Positions 41,215-53,250 of a stretch of 64,000 nt of DNA are shown piece after piece (position 1 is the first letter of the stretch; every line of letters begins with the position of its first letter). Location: contig NC_134573.1 of assembly GCF_050947875.1 (NCBI RefSeq), positions 50,084,115-50,148,114 on the forward strand, in the 5' to 3' direction. The translations under genes were made by a program, and so were the position numbers. A model generated the notes under the pieces. That model was not told the DNA's origin. It made no database searches and was given only the letters and a program-made list of their open reading frames with translations. The DNA comes from Dermacentor variabilis (taxonomy: Eukaryota; Arthropoda; Arachnida; Ixodida; Ixodidae).

Positions 41215-43066
41215 TTCTTAATACAGGCTACGCTCGAACGAGTCATTCGTGCAGTCGTAGGGGGTGGGTTTCCAACCAACCGAAACTTTGTATGTACCTT
41301 TGTAAACACGCATATACAAACACACACATGAACGTACAAATAGGGGGTAGGACCGCCTTCCATTCCCCAAAATAATATACTCTCGTGGCTCGAACAGCTC
41401 CAAAGTTCGCTCGCAAACGCGCAGTACGTTGCCACAAAACGCGGTGCAATGATTTTCAGCATGTATATGAAGTTGTCTTATCACTGTCAGAAAGCAAGAA
41501 ATGTTTTAAAGAGTGTTTAAAACTTCACACACGTAAGGTGGCCACTTAGCGCATTTTGGCTGCCGAAACCAGCCGATTAATAACCGTCGCCAAGAGAGCT
41601 ATCGTGCCTGCAGTTATGTCAGTGACCGTTAACAGAGCGTCATTTATCACTAACCATCGTTCACAATTAACAGCTGCACGTTTTCGATACATGCGGTGCA
41701 GACACAGATTTAAGCGCATTTCAAATGTTCACATGCGCACATTTTAAGCAAAGCTTGCTTTTATGATTCATTCATACCGCAGACTAATCAGCTATATAGT
41801 AGCAGCAAATCTGCAAGTACAAAAAGATTCAAGTTGCAAGAGCTTCTAGATCAAATTTATTTCATACAAGGGAATGCAGGAACGGCTGCTGGCAGCAGGC
41901 CAAGTGTGCTGGTTCTTGGAACCTTGGGGGTAGAATTCAAAGAAACTGGAAAGGCAACAAGCTATTAAGAGTAGGTTATTTTTATTGCATTAATCACATC
42001 AAGATGGCAGACTTGCAGAGTAATTATTCACACAGTGCAGACTGTAATCTGACAACACATTTTTCTTGAACTCTTACCACTCGGAAAAAAGCCAGTAGTT
42101 GAAGACACTGTATCAAATCAATGAAATCACTGAAGCAGCTTTTGGCCAAAAAGCCAGTTTACAAAGCTTTGTGACCTATCGCATCAGAGGCAAGGAAATT
42201 TTACGTCATTGAACAGTGCATTCACTCCACTCCCGCCCACAGGAAACAGCATTCACCAAAGCACAACGTAGATTCCTAGCGTGTTTAAATGAACGACAAG
42301 TTTTTGTTCCACTGGCCGATACATGATGCTCACAAGCTAGCACACATACACACATACAGTTGCGGCTTAGCTTCTATGGCAGCAATTAGTTAACAAAATA
42401 AATAAGCCTGTGCACTTCAAGACAATAAATTGACTAGAATCAATTTTACTGTTCTCAAAACTTCACTCGGAGAAGGAATATATTACAATTATCACAGCTC
42501 GAGAGCTAATAATGCATATGCCAACTTAGCACCCGTTTTATCCTTGTTCCCTAGTGTGCTTTCTGCAACGATGTCCTAGCTCTTCAGAAATTGCGGTTGA
42601 CGAGAGAGGTACATATTACTCATTTCAATTTTAAACTCTGAAGGGTGCATTCAAACTCAAGAAGCCCAGACTTGTTAGCAACAACACTCTCACTATAGTA
42701 TCAGTGTGTCTCCAGCTAGTTTGCTTGGCTGAAGCATTTACTCCTATGGCTGACTTCCGTGCGGTTTGTGCAGTGTGGTGCGCCGCTCCCCGTCATACTG
42801 GAATACAAGTGCCAGTACGATGTGTTTCGTATCACTTCACCAAGGTCCTTGACTTCACATCGTCGAATACCGTACCTGAAACCCGCAGCTGCTCCTCTCA
42901 ACGCACGATCGACGGTCCGCTGATTGCAATGACGATGGCACTGACGGAAACGACAAATTCGCATGAGTTGGCGATGCGCCCGTAAAGTTGGCTTCGCAGC
43001 GGCGCGGATCATTTGACGTCATTTTTCGCGCTCGGCCAATAGCGGTGCGAGCGGCGCCGGAAAAGG
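41215..43066. other. Stretch between the two 44-bp arms, no recognised gene
   Basis: About 1.85 kb, AT-rich in the middle, with no recognisable coding sequence. A GC-richer 42870-43066 part has a TGACGTCA-type site near 43014. Confidence 0.45.
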
Positions 43067-43110
43067 TATGCGCAACTCTGCTCCCTCCGGGAGCATATAC
43101 AGGAACACTA
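43067..43110 (-). repeat. 44-bp inverted repeat, right arm
   Basis: Reverse complement of 41030-41073 with one mismatch. Confidence 0.88.
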
Positions 43111-43773
43111 GCTTGGAGCGCTGCTCGCTAGGGGGCTACGCCCCGCCCGGTCGCGCGCACTGCCATTCCTTCTCGCCCTATTTAACTCCTTACCCGCATA
43201 TCGCACCATGCAGGGGAAAGACGTTCGCTCGCTTAACCTAAAGAACAACAACGCCGAGGGGTGAATGCCACTAAGGGCTACCTAAAGCAACATTAAGGTC
43301 GCCTACCATGATTTTTTTTATCCCGTGAATCTTGCTGTCAAGCAAAGCTCGAGACGCGCTCATGTGTGCTATTCGCGTGCTATCTCGCGGTTTGTAATTG
43401 CTGTTACATTTTGCAAGGCCTACTGCGCAAAGTATCAAAGCTGAACGAAATTGGAAACCGAGAAAAGAACACAGTATTTAGCTAGAAGAGGAATCGAACT
43501 GGAACGTTACGATATTTTCACTACGGAGTGAACTCGAAGGAAAAAAACTAGTTTCAGTTCAAACTAGATACCTTTCTTTTTTTTCTTTTTTTTTTTTTTT
43601 GAGCTCCCGACCCAAGTTATGCCTGTATTTGTTGCTTAACTAGGCTACCTCGTCTGTAAATACGCACCATATTCCTGTGATTTTAAATGTGCCAGCACCG
43701 TTAGTACGGTTTTCACCGCATTGCTTCTGTGTGCAGACTATAGGTGTTAGGTAAACCCGATAGTACTTGCGAG
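43111..43773. other. Stretch with no recognised gene
   Basis: No coding features. It contains a long T-rich run (43572-43601). Confidence 0.5.
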
Positions 43774-43794
43774 TATATATATATATATATATAT
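43774..43794. repeat. (TA)n tract, left flank of Gypsy element B
   Basis: Alternating TA directly before the LTR. The other side of the element is also (TA)n (49097-49111), so the element sits within a former single tract. Confidence 0.95.
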
Positions 43795-43942
43795 TGTTAC
43801 GAAGAGTTCTGAAGAAATGGTTTTATTTACAGGCGATGGATGATGATCGTAGCGTGATAGTAGCGCAGCTCGGCCTCTCCAACGCTTCGTCCTCTTCGTC
43901 TTCCCTTCTTTTCTCTTGTCCGTGCCTTTCGTATCTGTTACA
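43795..43942 (-). repeat. LTR of Gypsy element B (3' in element sense)
   Basis: 148 bp, TG...CA on the plus strand. It aligns with 48949-49096 with several substitutions (e.g. GTTCTG/GTTGCG, GGCCTC/GGCTTC, CTTTTCTC/CTTTCCTC). A purine-rich GCGGGGAAA next to it on the minus strand is a likely polypurine tract. Confidence 0.9.
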
Positions 43943-44068
43943 TTTCCCCGCAAGCAGACGAAGCCCGTGGGACGAGTCAGGATGCACAAGCAGGGTAGAA
44001 AGGCTTCAGGCGAGCAATGTGAGTCAGCTGAGTTCTGCTTGATCGCCGACCGTTGCACAGCAGGCGAG

Positions 44069-46508
44069 CTATGATGTGAGTTCGCTCAGGCGGTCCACAA
44101 CTACAAATGGGCCTGAATATTGTGACAATAACTTTTGGCACAATCCACGCTTGCGTTGCGGTGTCCAAAGAAGGACCAAGTCACCTTTTTCCAACGATAC
44201 TTGTACGTGACGGTTGTCGTATCGCTCTTTTGAACGACTTTGCGAGGCCAGAGTACGAAGACGAGCTATTCGACGCGCTTCTTCGGCGAAACACAAAGTC
44301 TTCGATACAGAATCGTCACTGTGCAGAACGAACGGTAAGAAAGTGTCCAGAGGGCTTCGCGGTAACCTGGCATAGAGGAGATAAAATGGGCTATAGTTCG
44401 TGGTTTCGTGTTTTGCCGTGTTGTATGCGTAAGTGATGAAGGGCAGCACGTCGTCCCAGTTCTTATGATTGGAGGAGACGTACATGGCAAGCATGTTGGT
44501 CAGCGTTCTGTTCGTCCTTTCAACGAGGCCATTGGTCTGTGGATGATACGGCGTGGAATGACGGAACTGGGAAGTGCACAAACGAAGTAGCTCTTCAATG
44601 GCATCAGCAGTGAACTGGCGACCACGGTCGCTGATGATGACACGTGGTGGGCCATGACAAAGGACCACTGAACGCAACAGGAAGACCGCCACGCAAGCAG
44701 CGGTGGAAGACGGTATGGCTGCAGCTTCGGCATAGCGTGTAAGATGGTCTACGCAGACAATTATCCAACGGTTCTTGTTGCTAGATAACTGGAATGGACC
44801 CAAAAGGTCAATGCCTACTTGCTCGAATGGCGTGTTGGGTGGTGTCAATGGCCGAAGGGGACCCGGGGCTGCGGTGGTCGGTCGCTTGTGACGTTGGCAC
44901 GTTTCACAACTAGCGACATAGCGCTTGGTTGTTTCGTACATCTTGGGCCAGTAAAAGCGCTCCTGCGTGCGGTGTAGCGTTCGTACGAAACCGAAATGGC
45001 CGGATGTCACATCGTCATGCATGGCGCGTAGAACGTCGGAGCGAAGGCTCTCCGGGACAACAAGCAGAAAACGCGCCCCATGCCCGGAATAATTAGTTTT
45101 GTAGAGTAATTTATCACGGACGGTAAAGCGACCGCTGCCTTGAGAAGTTCGGGCGGCGACAAAAAGCGGATCGAGGGTAACATCACTCCGTTGTTCTCGC
45201 TGAAAGTCTGCCGCGTCAGGGAACGTAGAAGTAACAGCAGCGAGACCGTCGTCAAAATTCTCAGCATCGCAGTCGGTAGCCGCAAGAGGAATCCGAGAGA
45301 GGCAGTCTGCGTCAGCGTGACGACGGCCACTCTTGTACGACACCACAAAGTCGTATTCCTGGAGGCGCAGTGCCCAACGTGCGAGGCGACCAGAGGGATC
45401 ACGCAAACCGACCAGCCAGCATAAAGAATGATGGTCGGTGATAATCTTGAATGGCCTACCGTAAAGATAACACCGAAACTTCCGTATGGCGAAAACAGCT
45501 GCCAGGCATTCCTGTTCCGTAACCGTATAATTCCGTTCAGATTTGCTCAGGCAACGGCTGGCATATGCTACTACATGTTCTGCGCCACTGTGACGTTGTA
45601 CAAGCACCGCTCCTATCCCAATTCCACTAGCATTAGTGTGAACTTCAGTTGGGCAAGACGGATCGAAGTGACGCAAGAGCGGTGCTGACGTTAGTATAAA
45701 CTTCAGTTGAGAAAATGATGCGTCACACTCTGGTGTCCAATTGAAGGATGCATTTTGTCGCAAAATACATGTCAACGGGTAAACGATGTCGGCAAACCTG
45801 GGAACAAAACGACGAAAATATGAACATAGGCCAATGAATGAGCGAAGTTCTCGTGCTGATTGTGGTGGCTTGAAGGAGCTCACCGCTTCAATCTTACGAG
45901 GATCGGGTCTGATGCCATCCTTGTCAACTAAGTGTCCCAGGACCAGTGTTTGACGTTCGCCAAAGCGACATTTCTGTGAGTTTAGAACCAGTCCAGCTTT
46001 CTCGATGCAGTCGAGAACAAGGCTGAGGCGTTCATTATGTTCTTCAAACGTGCGGCCAAAGATTACAACATCATCGAGGTAACACATGCATATTTCCCAC
46101 TTCAGACCACGTAGTACTGTGTCCATGAATCTTTCGAAGGTGGCAGGAGCATTGCCAAGGCCAAAACGCATAACATTAAATTCGAATAGGCCATCTGGAG
46201 TCACGAAAGCGGTCTTTTCCTTGTCGGCAGGGTCCATAGGTATTTGCCAATACCCCGTTCGCAAATCAAGTGTTGAGAAGTAAGAAGCAGCGTGTAAGCA
46301 ATCAATGACGTCATCTATTCGCGGTAGTGGATAGACATCCTTCTTCGTCACCGTGTTTAGATGTCTGTAATCCACGCAGAATCTCCACGAGCCATCTTTT
46401 TTTCTGACAAGGATTACTGGGGCTGCCCATGGACTAGACGACTCTTGAACGACACCTTTGTCCATCATATCCTTGACTTGTTGTGCAATAACTTTGCGCT
46501 CGGAGGAT
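44069..46508 (-). pseudogene. Pol of Gypsy element B: RT, RNase H, integrase
   Basis: A long minus-strand frame of about 800 codons. Reverse transcriptase shows 'WRFCVDYRHLNTVTKKDVYP', 'FSTLDLRTGYWQIP', 'MRFGLGNAPATFERFMD' and 'CYLDDVVIFG' (catalytic pair). RNase H follows, with 'HTNASGIGIGAVL' (Asn where the first Asp is usual), 'TEQECLAAVFAI' and 'ITDHHSLCWL', ending 'HADADCLSR'. Integrase has an HHCC finger ('HFGFVRTLHRT' to 'CETCQRHKR'), 'VGIDLLGPF', 'ISDRGRQF' and 'PYHPQTNGLVERTNR'. The frame ends early in the C-terminal region; its continuation, 'HIARLKPFY', is in another frame. Upstream, an in-frame TGA at 46508 separates it from the linker ORF. Confidence 0.92.
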
Positions 46509-47462
46509 CACACTCGGTAGGGCTTCTGGCGGATGGGGTGTGCGGAGCCGGTATCTATTCTGTGACGAGCGCGGGACGACGGTAAATGAAGGCGTGCATC
46601 TCCATGCGTGAAGTCGAATGCAGCCTCATGCCTGGCAAGGACATGTACCAGTGCTTGCCGTTCCGACGTACCGAGAGCCTTGCTGATCATGCCAAGCATT
46701 AGCTCTTCAAAATGGCTATTAGCACAAGGAGAGCAAGCTGTAGAGACGTCCGTAGTTAGGGCCGCCATTGAGTTACATGCGGCTTCATCGAAGAGAGCGA
46801 TTTTCATACCGCGAGGAAGGACAACCGGCGTGGCGGAACAGTTCAGCGCCCACAATGTGGCGACTCCTTTCGTCATGCACACGACAGAGCAGGGCACAAG
46901 TATCTTTTTTAGCGCAGTTTATGCGGAGAGGCCTAACTACAAGATCAACACAATCAGCGTCAACAGTAGTTGCAGAAACACGAACGGGCGTCAGGCACCA
47001 CGATGGTGCAATCACTTCATCAAGAACACTGACTGTGTCTGTGTTCCTGTGTTCGCCACGCGAGCTTTGTTCGGAATCTGTTGATATAATTAACTTGTTC
47101 AATGATATTTCGCCACAACCAGAGTCCACAGAAGCGCCGCACTGTTCAAGAAAATCAATACCAAGAATAACATCGTGCGAACAACGAGCAAGAACAAGGA
47201 ATTCCGACACAAAAACTTTCCCAGCCAACAAAACGCTCACAGCACAAACACCAAGGGGATGAAGCCACTCGCCGCCCACTCCACGAAAAGTAATACCGTC
47301 GTTCCACGAAAACATAACTTTGTGGCCTAGACGGTTCTTGAAAGCGAGGCTCATCACAGACACAGTCGCCCCAGTATCAACTAACGCCATGGTCGGTATT
47401 CCGTCAATCGAGACATTCACTTCGTTTTTGAGCATCACAACAGGCAGAGGAATTTCTGGCAA
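46509..47462 (-). pseudogene. Protease and linker of Gypsy element B
   Basis: The retroviral-type aspartic protease is clear: 'MALVDTGATVSVMS' (active-site DTGA) followed by 'VILGIDFLEQCGA' (the flap-side ILG motif). The frame then breaks near 46830, and the linker toward reverse transcriptase continues in another frame (46508-46897) with 'RHEAAFDF' and 'HRIDTGSAHPIRQKPYRV', the usual lead-in to RT. The protease would cleave the Gag-Pol polyprotein. Confidence 0.85.
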
Positions 47463-48836
47463 AGACCGTCCGGCGACCTCACCTCCATTGGCCGCGGATG
47501 CTAGTTTCCCGGCGGCGGTGACGAAGAACGGCGCCGAGGGGACGGAGAGCGACGGGGACGATTATTTGACGGCGTCAAACTCCGCTCAGAAGTTGGCGAA
47601 TCGCTGCGTCTGGTCTCGTGTGGGAAGTGGTCCATTGGAAGGGAATCGGTCGTCCGCAAGTCATATGAAGTACGGGTTCTGGGTGGCGAGAACATTGGTG
47701 GTGTCCTTCGTGATTGACTGCCTTGGCGACAATACCGTGCTATATGGCCTGTGGAACCGCAGTTGTAGCACACGGGAGGGTCGCGGTTCACAGCATCTTC
47801 CTCGAAACGGATGCTAGGCTGCTGCGGGCGGTGACAAAGTTCGTTGTCATGTGGATAACGTGTCTCTGCGCCTCGCTGAAATCCGTCATATCGTTCATAA
47901 GTCACGTCGTGGTAGTAGGGTCGGTGCCCTTCTTGTCGCGGCCTGACCGAAGTCACAGGACCTCGGGGGTAAAAACGCGGCTGCTCTCGTTGTGGCCGAG
48001 CGTCATAAGTAGCGCCTCTGTCGTAGAGACGTGGCTGCTGTCGGGGCGCGAGTTCATAATCCTCGGTGCCCCTCGCCACAGAATATGGGGCGATGGATGC
48101 CACGTTTGACTCGAAATCTGGTGGTAGGCGGAAGCTGTGAGTGCCTGAATGTGTCGCTTGTGCGTGCAGGCTGAGCTCTTCCCGAACTATTTGTCTGATT
48201 GTTGATGCAAGATCGAGGGGCTGGTTGCTGTCCACGCTTGCAACTGTTGTCACATTGGCTAGCCTGCCAAACTTCGGCGTGATGCGCCTCGTTTTCAGCT
48301 GCTCGAAAGTACGACAATGCCGAATGATGTCAGTGACGGAAGCCAGGTTGTCCTTTGCGATGAGGAAATTATAGACGTCTTCGGCAATTCCTTTCAGGAT
48401 GTGCCCGACTTCATCTTCCTCAGACATTCCAGAGTCCACCATCCTACAGTTTTATTACCGCCTCAATATAGGTCGTGCAGGTTTCGCCTGGCACTTGCGC
48501 ACGTTGCAGTAGCGTCTGTTCCGCCCTTTTCTTTTTCGTCGCGGAGTCGCCGAATCTCTCTTTGATTTCAGAAACAAATCTTCCCCATGTTGTGAACGTT
48601 TCCTCGTTATTGTCGAACCACAGCAACGCAGTATTCGTTAGGAAGAACACGACGTTCGAAAGCTGAGAAGCGCTGGTCCACTTGTTGGCGGCACTCATCC
48701 GGTTATAACAGATGAGCCATTCCTCGACGTCTTCGTCCGATCTTCCGGCGAAGGGACGCGCATCTCTCAGTTGCAGAACGGAACTTGTCGGCGCAGCTGT
48801 TGGAATGGGCCGTTGTTCGTCTGCGTCGTGGGACAT
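47463..48836 (-). pseudogene. Gag of Gypsy element B (frameshifted)
   Basis: Two overlapping frames on the minus strand. The first (48836-48444) has a capsid-like 'FAGRSDEDVEEWL' and 'TALLWFDNNEETFTTW', and ends at a stop where the partner frame (48442-47501) takes over at 'MVDSGMSEEDEVGHILKGI'. The second has a CCHC knuckle ('CYNCGSTGHIARYC') and an arginine/serine/proline-rich tail. The break near 48443 splits what should be one protein. The change of frame between gag and protease may be the element's natural frameshift. Confidence 0.88.
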
Positions 48837-48914
48837 ATTCAGCTCCGGTAGATACGGTGGGAGTCCAGCAATGCGACTGCTCCGTCGAAGAATTTTTGGT
48901 TCAGCCTCCGTCTT

Positions 48915-48948
48915 CGGGTGTCAATTACCCCGCACCTTCCACCACAAC
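48915..48948 (-). other. Candidate primer binding site of Gypsy element B
   Basis: On the minus strand, TGGTGGAAGGTGCGGGGTA starts a few bases after the LTR. The leading TGG would pair with a tRNA CCA end. I could not assign a tRNA. Confidence 0.4.
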
Positions 48949-49096
48949 TGTTACGAAGAGTTGCGAAGAAATGGTTTTATTTACAGGCGATGGATGATGA
49001 TCGTAGCGTGATAGTAGCGCAGCTCGGCTTCTCCAACGCTTCGTCCTCTTCGTCTTCCCTTCTTTCCTCTTGTCCGTGCCTTTCGTATCTGTTATA
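48949..49096 (-). repeat. LTR of Gypsy element B (5' in element sense)
   Basis: Counterpart of 43795-43942. It ends TTATA rather than TTACA, running into the (TA)n tract. Confidence 0.88.
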
Positions 49097-49116
49097 TATA
49101 TATATATATATAATAT

Positions 49117-49268
49117 TGGAACGAAGAAGAAGAGCACAAGAACAAGGCCAGCCAGATCATCTCTTCCATGCCTGCTGTGCAACCAGTGCCGTTCGGGCAA
49201 CCAGCTGTTCCTGCTCTGCGTCGCCTGCCTCCTCGGTTAAGAAGAGACGTTACCCTCGGAACTGTTCA

Positions 49269-49273
<5 letters not shown>
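49117..49273. mobile_element. LTR-like 157-bp segment set in (TA)n
   Basis: TG at the left edge, CA at the right edge, and (TA)n on both sides. No coding sequence. It could be a solo LTR of an unidentified element. Confidence 0.4.

Positions 49274-49359
<86 letters not shown>
49274..49359. repeat. (TA)n microsatellite
   Basis: About 80 bp of alternating TA ending ATAATAT. Confidence 0.95.
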
Positions 49360-49360
<1 letters not shown>

Positions 49361-49504
49361 GTAGGGGGCAATATGCATGGGGCACAGTGCGGACTGCCAC
49401 CGCTGCGGCGCGAGACCCGAGCTCGGGCTGTTGACGCGAAGCGCTAGGACTCGTTATCTAGAGCTACCTGCGATCGCTCGAACGAGCTGCAATAAACCCC
49501 ATTT

Positions 49505-49506
<2 letters not shown>
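49360..49506 (+). mobile_element. Candidate 147-bp solo LTR set in (TA)n
   Basis: It starts TGTAGGGGGC and ends CCCCATTTCA, with an AATAAA about a dozen bases before the right end and (TA)n on both sides. TG...CA ends plus a polyadenylation signal fit a short solo LTR. Its sequence differs from the LTR of element B. Confidence 0.5.

Positions 49507-49564
<58 letters not shown>
49507..49564. repeat. (TA)n microsatellite
   Basis: Almost pure alternating AT, directly after the LTR-like segment. Confidence 0.95.
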
Positions 49565-49566
<2 letters not shown>

Positions 49567-52500
49567 TTCAAGGAGTGGAAAGTTCGAAACGAACCAAACA
49601 CCGTCCTGCTACCTACGTTGCTAAGCTGTCCAAGAAGACGCACTACCCACTTCACGCCTGCTGGAGTGGAACACGGCCGAACGGCACAGGCGGCGCATCG
49701 CGTTACTCCATAGCAGGTAGCGGCTTCCCTCTGGCCGATGCCCGCTGTCGTGCGCATTCTGAAGCCTCAACATTCTGTTGCGCGTAGCCGACCGGCCAGC
49801 TCCTGTATTGCTAGGAAATAAACAGCTGTTTCCTTACGAAGATGTGCTACCTCTCTTTCAGCGCGTGAACTCACCAGACTATGATGCGTCCAACGTACTC
49901 AGACCATAGCGAGAATTAGATACTGCGCACGGGTCCGGGTGAACAAGGGCGCCTTTGTGCACGCAGAGCGCCACGCGCCACTTGCGTTCTTTTATACGCA
50001 TTCGGGGTTCTCGTGTGCACCTTTTGCGTTCTTTGTACACTCCACTATTTTCGTGCTTTAACTTAGCGTAAGCAAACTCTAAAGTGCTTAGGGGATAACT
50101 TAGTATTTGCGTACTTGCAAATTTCACCCAGCACAACTGTTAAGTGCAGGCATATACCTCTTCAATAGCGGCAAGTAGCCGCTAGCACGTTAAGCGTAGA
50201 AGTGTTACTTTGCCATTCGGTGGACATAACAATGAAGCTAGTCATGAATGATCTTTTTTCTATATTTAGTTATAGGGATTCTGAAACAACATAGTCCGCG
50301 GATAGCATACGCTGTTGCGAGCATGCATCTCAGCCAACTTATGCAGTCGTACCCGATGCGTGGAGATCGCAAACGGAGCGCTAATTCACTTTTCTCTCAA
50401 ACGCTCTTTCCGATAGAAGCCTTCTCTTCATTCTTTTCTGGACGCTTCATTTGGTAATAAAGCAGATTCCTATCGCGGCTTCTATTGGCCGATAGCTGGC
50501 GTCAATCAAGAAGGGTGTTTAGATCAGTGCGCTCCTTGGTACTGTTACTGCGTATATTTATTGAAGAAGTTTACTAAACAAGCTGAATTAAGTGAAAATA
50601 TGCTTTTTAAATTTCGACCAAATGTCGCAGTTTCGCCTGACAGGAGAAGCGCGGATAGCGATAGCAAATTAGTAGATAGTCATACGAAGTAAGGATAGTA
50701 GTTTCAACAGCCGTATAAACTAGTAAATATTAGCTTACTAACTAAATTAACAATTATATATTGTATAAGAGCCACTGAATGAGGACGCGCCAAAAACACA
50801 CACCGAGACAACGCGACAGAACGAGGACGTAGAAACACGCACAGAAGCAGCCCTGTCTCTGTGTGCCTGTTTCTTCCTAAGGTCCATCTTCAGTCACGCT
50901 TGCACATTTTATCATGCATTCAAACCAACTAGGCCCCCAACGTGTTTTAACTAAATTAATATGCACAGTGTCACGCACGCACAAGTTAACATGAACACAT
51001 CTTGCTCTATGAGCGCGGAAGCTCGCTGTCAGAATGCTGGAGTGAGGAATTGTGGCAGCAGCAGCGATTGAATCGTACATCTTTTGCTCCAACGCGAACG
51101 AAACGTCGAAAGAACAGCGCATTCGAAATTACCGACACTACGCGCACGCTTCAAACATGGCAGATCGCTTTGAAGACTATAGGGCCGCGCGGGCGCGCAC
51201 TTTGGCCACGTCGCTGGTCGCTTTCAAGACACGACGCCCGCATGGCCGCACCGTGAGCGGCACACACCAGGGAAAATAACGCCCCCCTCCCCCTTCCACG
51301 CCTCACCCCCATGCCTCGCGCGTAACAGGAGAGGCGCGCTTATGGTATGCGTTCCTCGCTGGCACATGCGAGATTGAGCCGCGTTGACCCTCGCAAGCTT
51401 TCCCTCGCACTTACTGCCTAGGCGCGCGGCGACCATTTTATCAGACTTTATACGGAACCTGACGGCGACATCAGAAATGCGCCTGGAGTGCCCTTATAAT
51501 TGCTATCGCAATAATAATTGCCTACTTCCGGAAGAAGCCGACTGTCGTTTGCTCGCGCTCAGTCACGGTCGCCCGCGTAGGAATTAACCTTTGGCTACCT
51601 TGCTTATCGTTGTCGTAGCAGTCGGGTCTCGGTAATTTCTTCTAGTTCTGAACGCTCAACTAGACTCCAACCACGTGAAACTTATGGTCTGACCACACGC
51701 ACGCCTTCCGGCGCGCACTGGCTCCAGGCCGCTCCTGGTTAGGCGTCTTGACAGACTTATGGATCACACTTCAAAAATGCGCAAGTTGGTGGTGGCTACT
51801 ATCCGTCGGTCAAGATGGTAAATGACAAAGCCGGTCCGCACCACGTAGCAAGGGCAGACTGAAGCATTTGGGCGCGAGCACGCACTCAATACCTGTCGTG
51901 TACAAACAAACGCTGGGCACAGGCACTGCAATTGCATGTAGCTGCGGTGTGCTACGTAGCGTAGATACCGCGGCCATCGTGGGCAGCCGCGACGAGTCCA
52001 CTAGCTACAAGCGCAGTGCGGCCCGCTGGAGACAGCCACGTTTGGTTTGCGCATGGCGGGGCTTTAGGTTTAGCGCGTTGTAGGCGCCATCGGAATTACT
52101 AGCGCCTATGTTAACATCCAAAATAAAATCTGGACTGCGAACCCCAATGACAATTAGAAGGCGCAGCGTTGTGGGCACGCCCCAATGCGGAGTAGCCTTC
52201 TCAGCGCAAGGCATCGAAAGAGGAGCCGAAGAAAGGCTTGCCAATAGCTCCGCTTCTACTAAACGTATTGAAGTAGGTTTTGCGGCGAAGTATTTCTGTA
52301 ATAGCCTATTTCAACTTCGAATGCCTTTCTAGATTTCGATAAACAGTGGTCAGGGGCCCCTTTAAGATAAGCCTAGATTCAAGCCTATGAACGAGTTCTT
52401 CGAACACAAACGTGTGTACAATTGCTTCCTATCGCCTGTCCTCCATGAAGTCCTCGTCTGCTATTCTTCTCCTCTTCTCTTTCTCCATCAGAAGAATAGC

Positions 52501-52773
52501 AGCTCAGAAGTAGCATCGAGTTCTTGCTATATATAAATTTGGGCTGTTTTACTTTGTTCTTTTCTCGGTTATGCGTTTATTTTTCTATGGTGGGGTCCCT
52601 TCTGATACTTTCGCGCTCACGCGCTGGTATCTCCTTTTTTTTCATTCGTAGACGTCGGTGGCCGTCACACAGCGTGTTGCGTACTCCAGGGTAGCGTACC
52701 GTACTGCTGCCGAGAAGTAGCGGCGCCTGCCTAACGAAGCTCGACCGACATTACTTATTGGGTAGCGTGGCGT
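49565..52773. other. Stretch with no recognised gene
   Basis: The first ~270 bp end with 'GGAAATAAACAGCTGTTTCC', which has an AATAAA signal inside a short palindrome and may belong to another LTR fragment. A 23-nt-loop hairpin (CTGCTATTCTT, 52458-52502) is present. Frames on both strands around 51000-51440 are short and unrecognised. Confidence 0.45.
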
Positions 52774-53250
52774 TGTCGGCGGGCTGCAGGCATGGTAAAT
52801 AGATCATGGCAACCAAGCAGGGGCGAGACGATTTGCTAGTGCGAAACTTGCACGGTTTATTCAAAGGTAGTTGAAAGAAAATAAGAAAATCATGAAGTAT
52901 GAAGTCTCAAGTAAGAAGTATATCAAAGTACATTTCGGAGCCCCTTAAGTAGCTCTCTACGAGTGTGGGCGGGGTCTTGCTTCCATCGATGACACGTGAC
53001 AGGCACGGAGAGAGGGCCCCTCCTCCTGCAATACCAAGCACGGGTAGGAGAGGTCGATCCCCTCAGCGACAAATCCGGTCGGGTGAATGACCCCTCCGGT
53101 GCACGTGGGCTCCGGGTCAGAGAAGGTCGGGTGAATGACCCCTCCGGTGCAAGTGGGCTCCGGTTCGGAGAAGGTCGGGTGAATGACCCCTCGCCACGTG
53201 GTGTTAGACGCCAACCCTAACAAGTGTCAACGTTGCGAAGTCTCGCAACA
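52774..53250 (-). mobile_element. Candidate LTR or transcript 3' end, minus strand
   Basis: On the minus strand it starts TGTTGCGAGACTTCGCAACG (itself a short inverted repeat), carries three 48-bp tandem units, has an AATAAA ('TTTGAATAAACCGTGC', near 52855-52865) and could end CCGACA. TG...CA ends and a polyadenylation signal suggest a solo LTR, but no target duplication is visible. Confidence 0.35.
53077..53197. repeat. 48-bp tandem repeat, 2.5 units
   Basis: Units begin GGTCGGGTGAATGACCCCTC at 53077, 53125 and 53173; the third is partial. The 16-codon period stays open on both strands; on the minus strand each unit reads 'GGVIHPTFS.PEPTCT'. Confidence 0.92.

Larger units (their letters stand above)
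43795..49096 (-). mobile_element. Decayed Ty3/Gypsy LTR retrotransposon B
   Basis: About 5.3 kb on the minus strand, bounded by 148-bp LTRs and carrying gag, protease, reverse transcriptase, RNase H and integrase in the standard Ty3/Gypsy order. Frames are broken at several points and the LTRs differ at several positions. Both flanks are (TA)n, so the target duplication is not separable from the microsatellite. No envelope gene is visible. Confidence 0.93.

Noticed and set aside
15495..49096. Endogenous retrovirus with an envelope gene
   Set aside because: Neither LTR element has an envelope-like frame between pol and the 3' LTR.
49168..49787. ORFs reading IYIYIY near 49.2-49.8 kb
   Set aside because: Same microsatellite artefact; they join unrelated segments across (TA)n.
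53077..53197. CRISPR-like or MITE array
   Set aside because: Only 2.5 head-to-tail 48-bp units; a simple tandem repeat.
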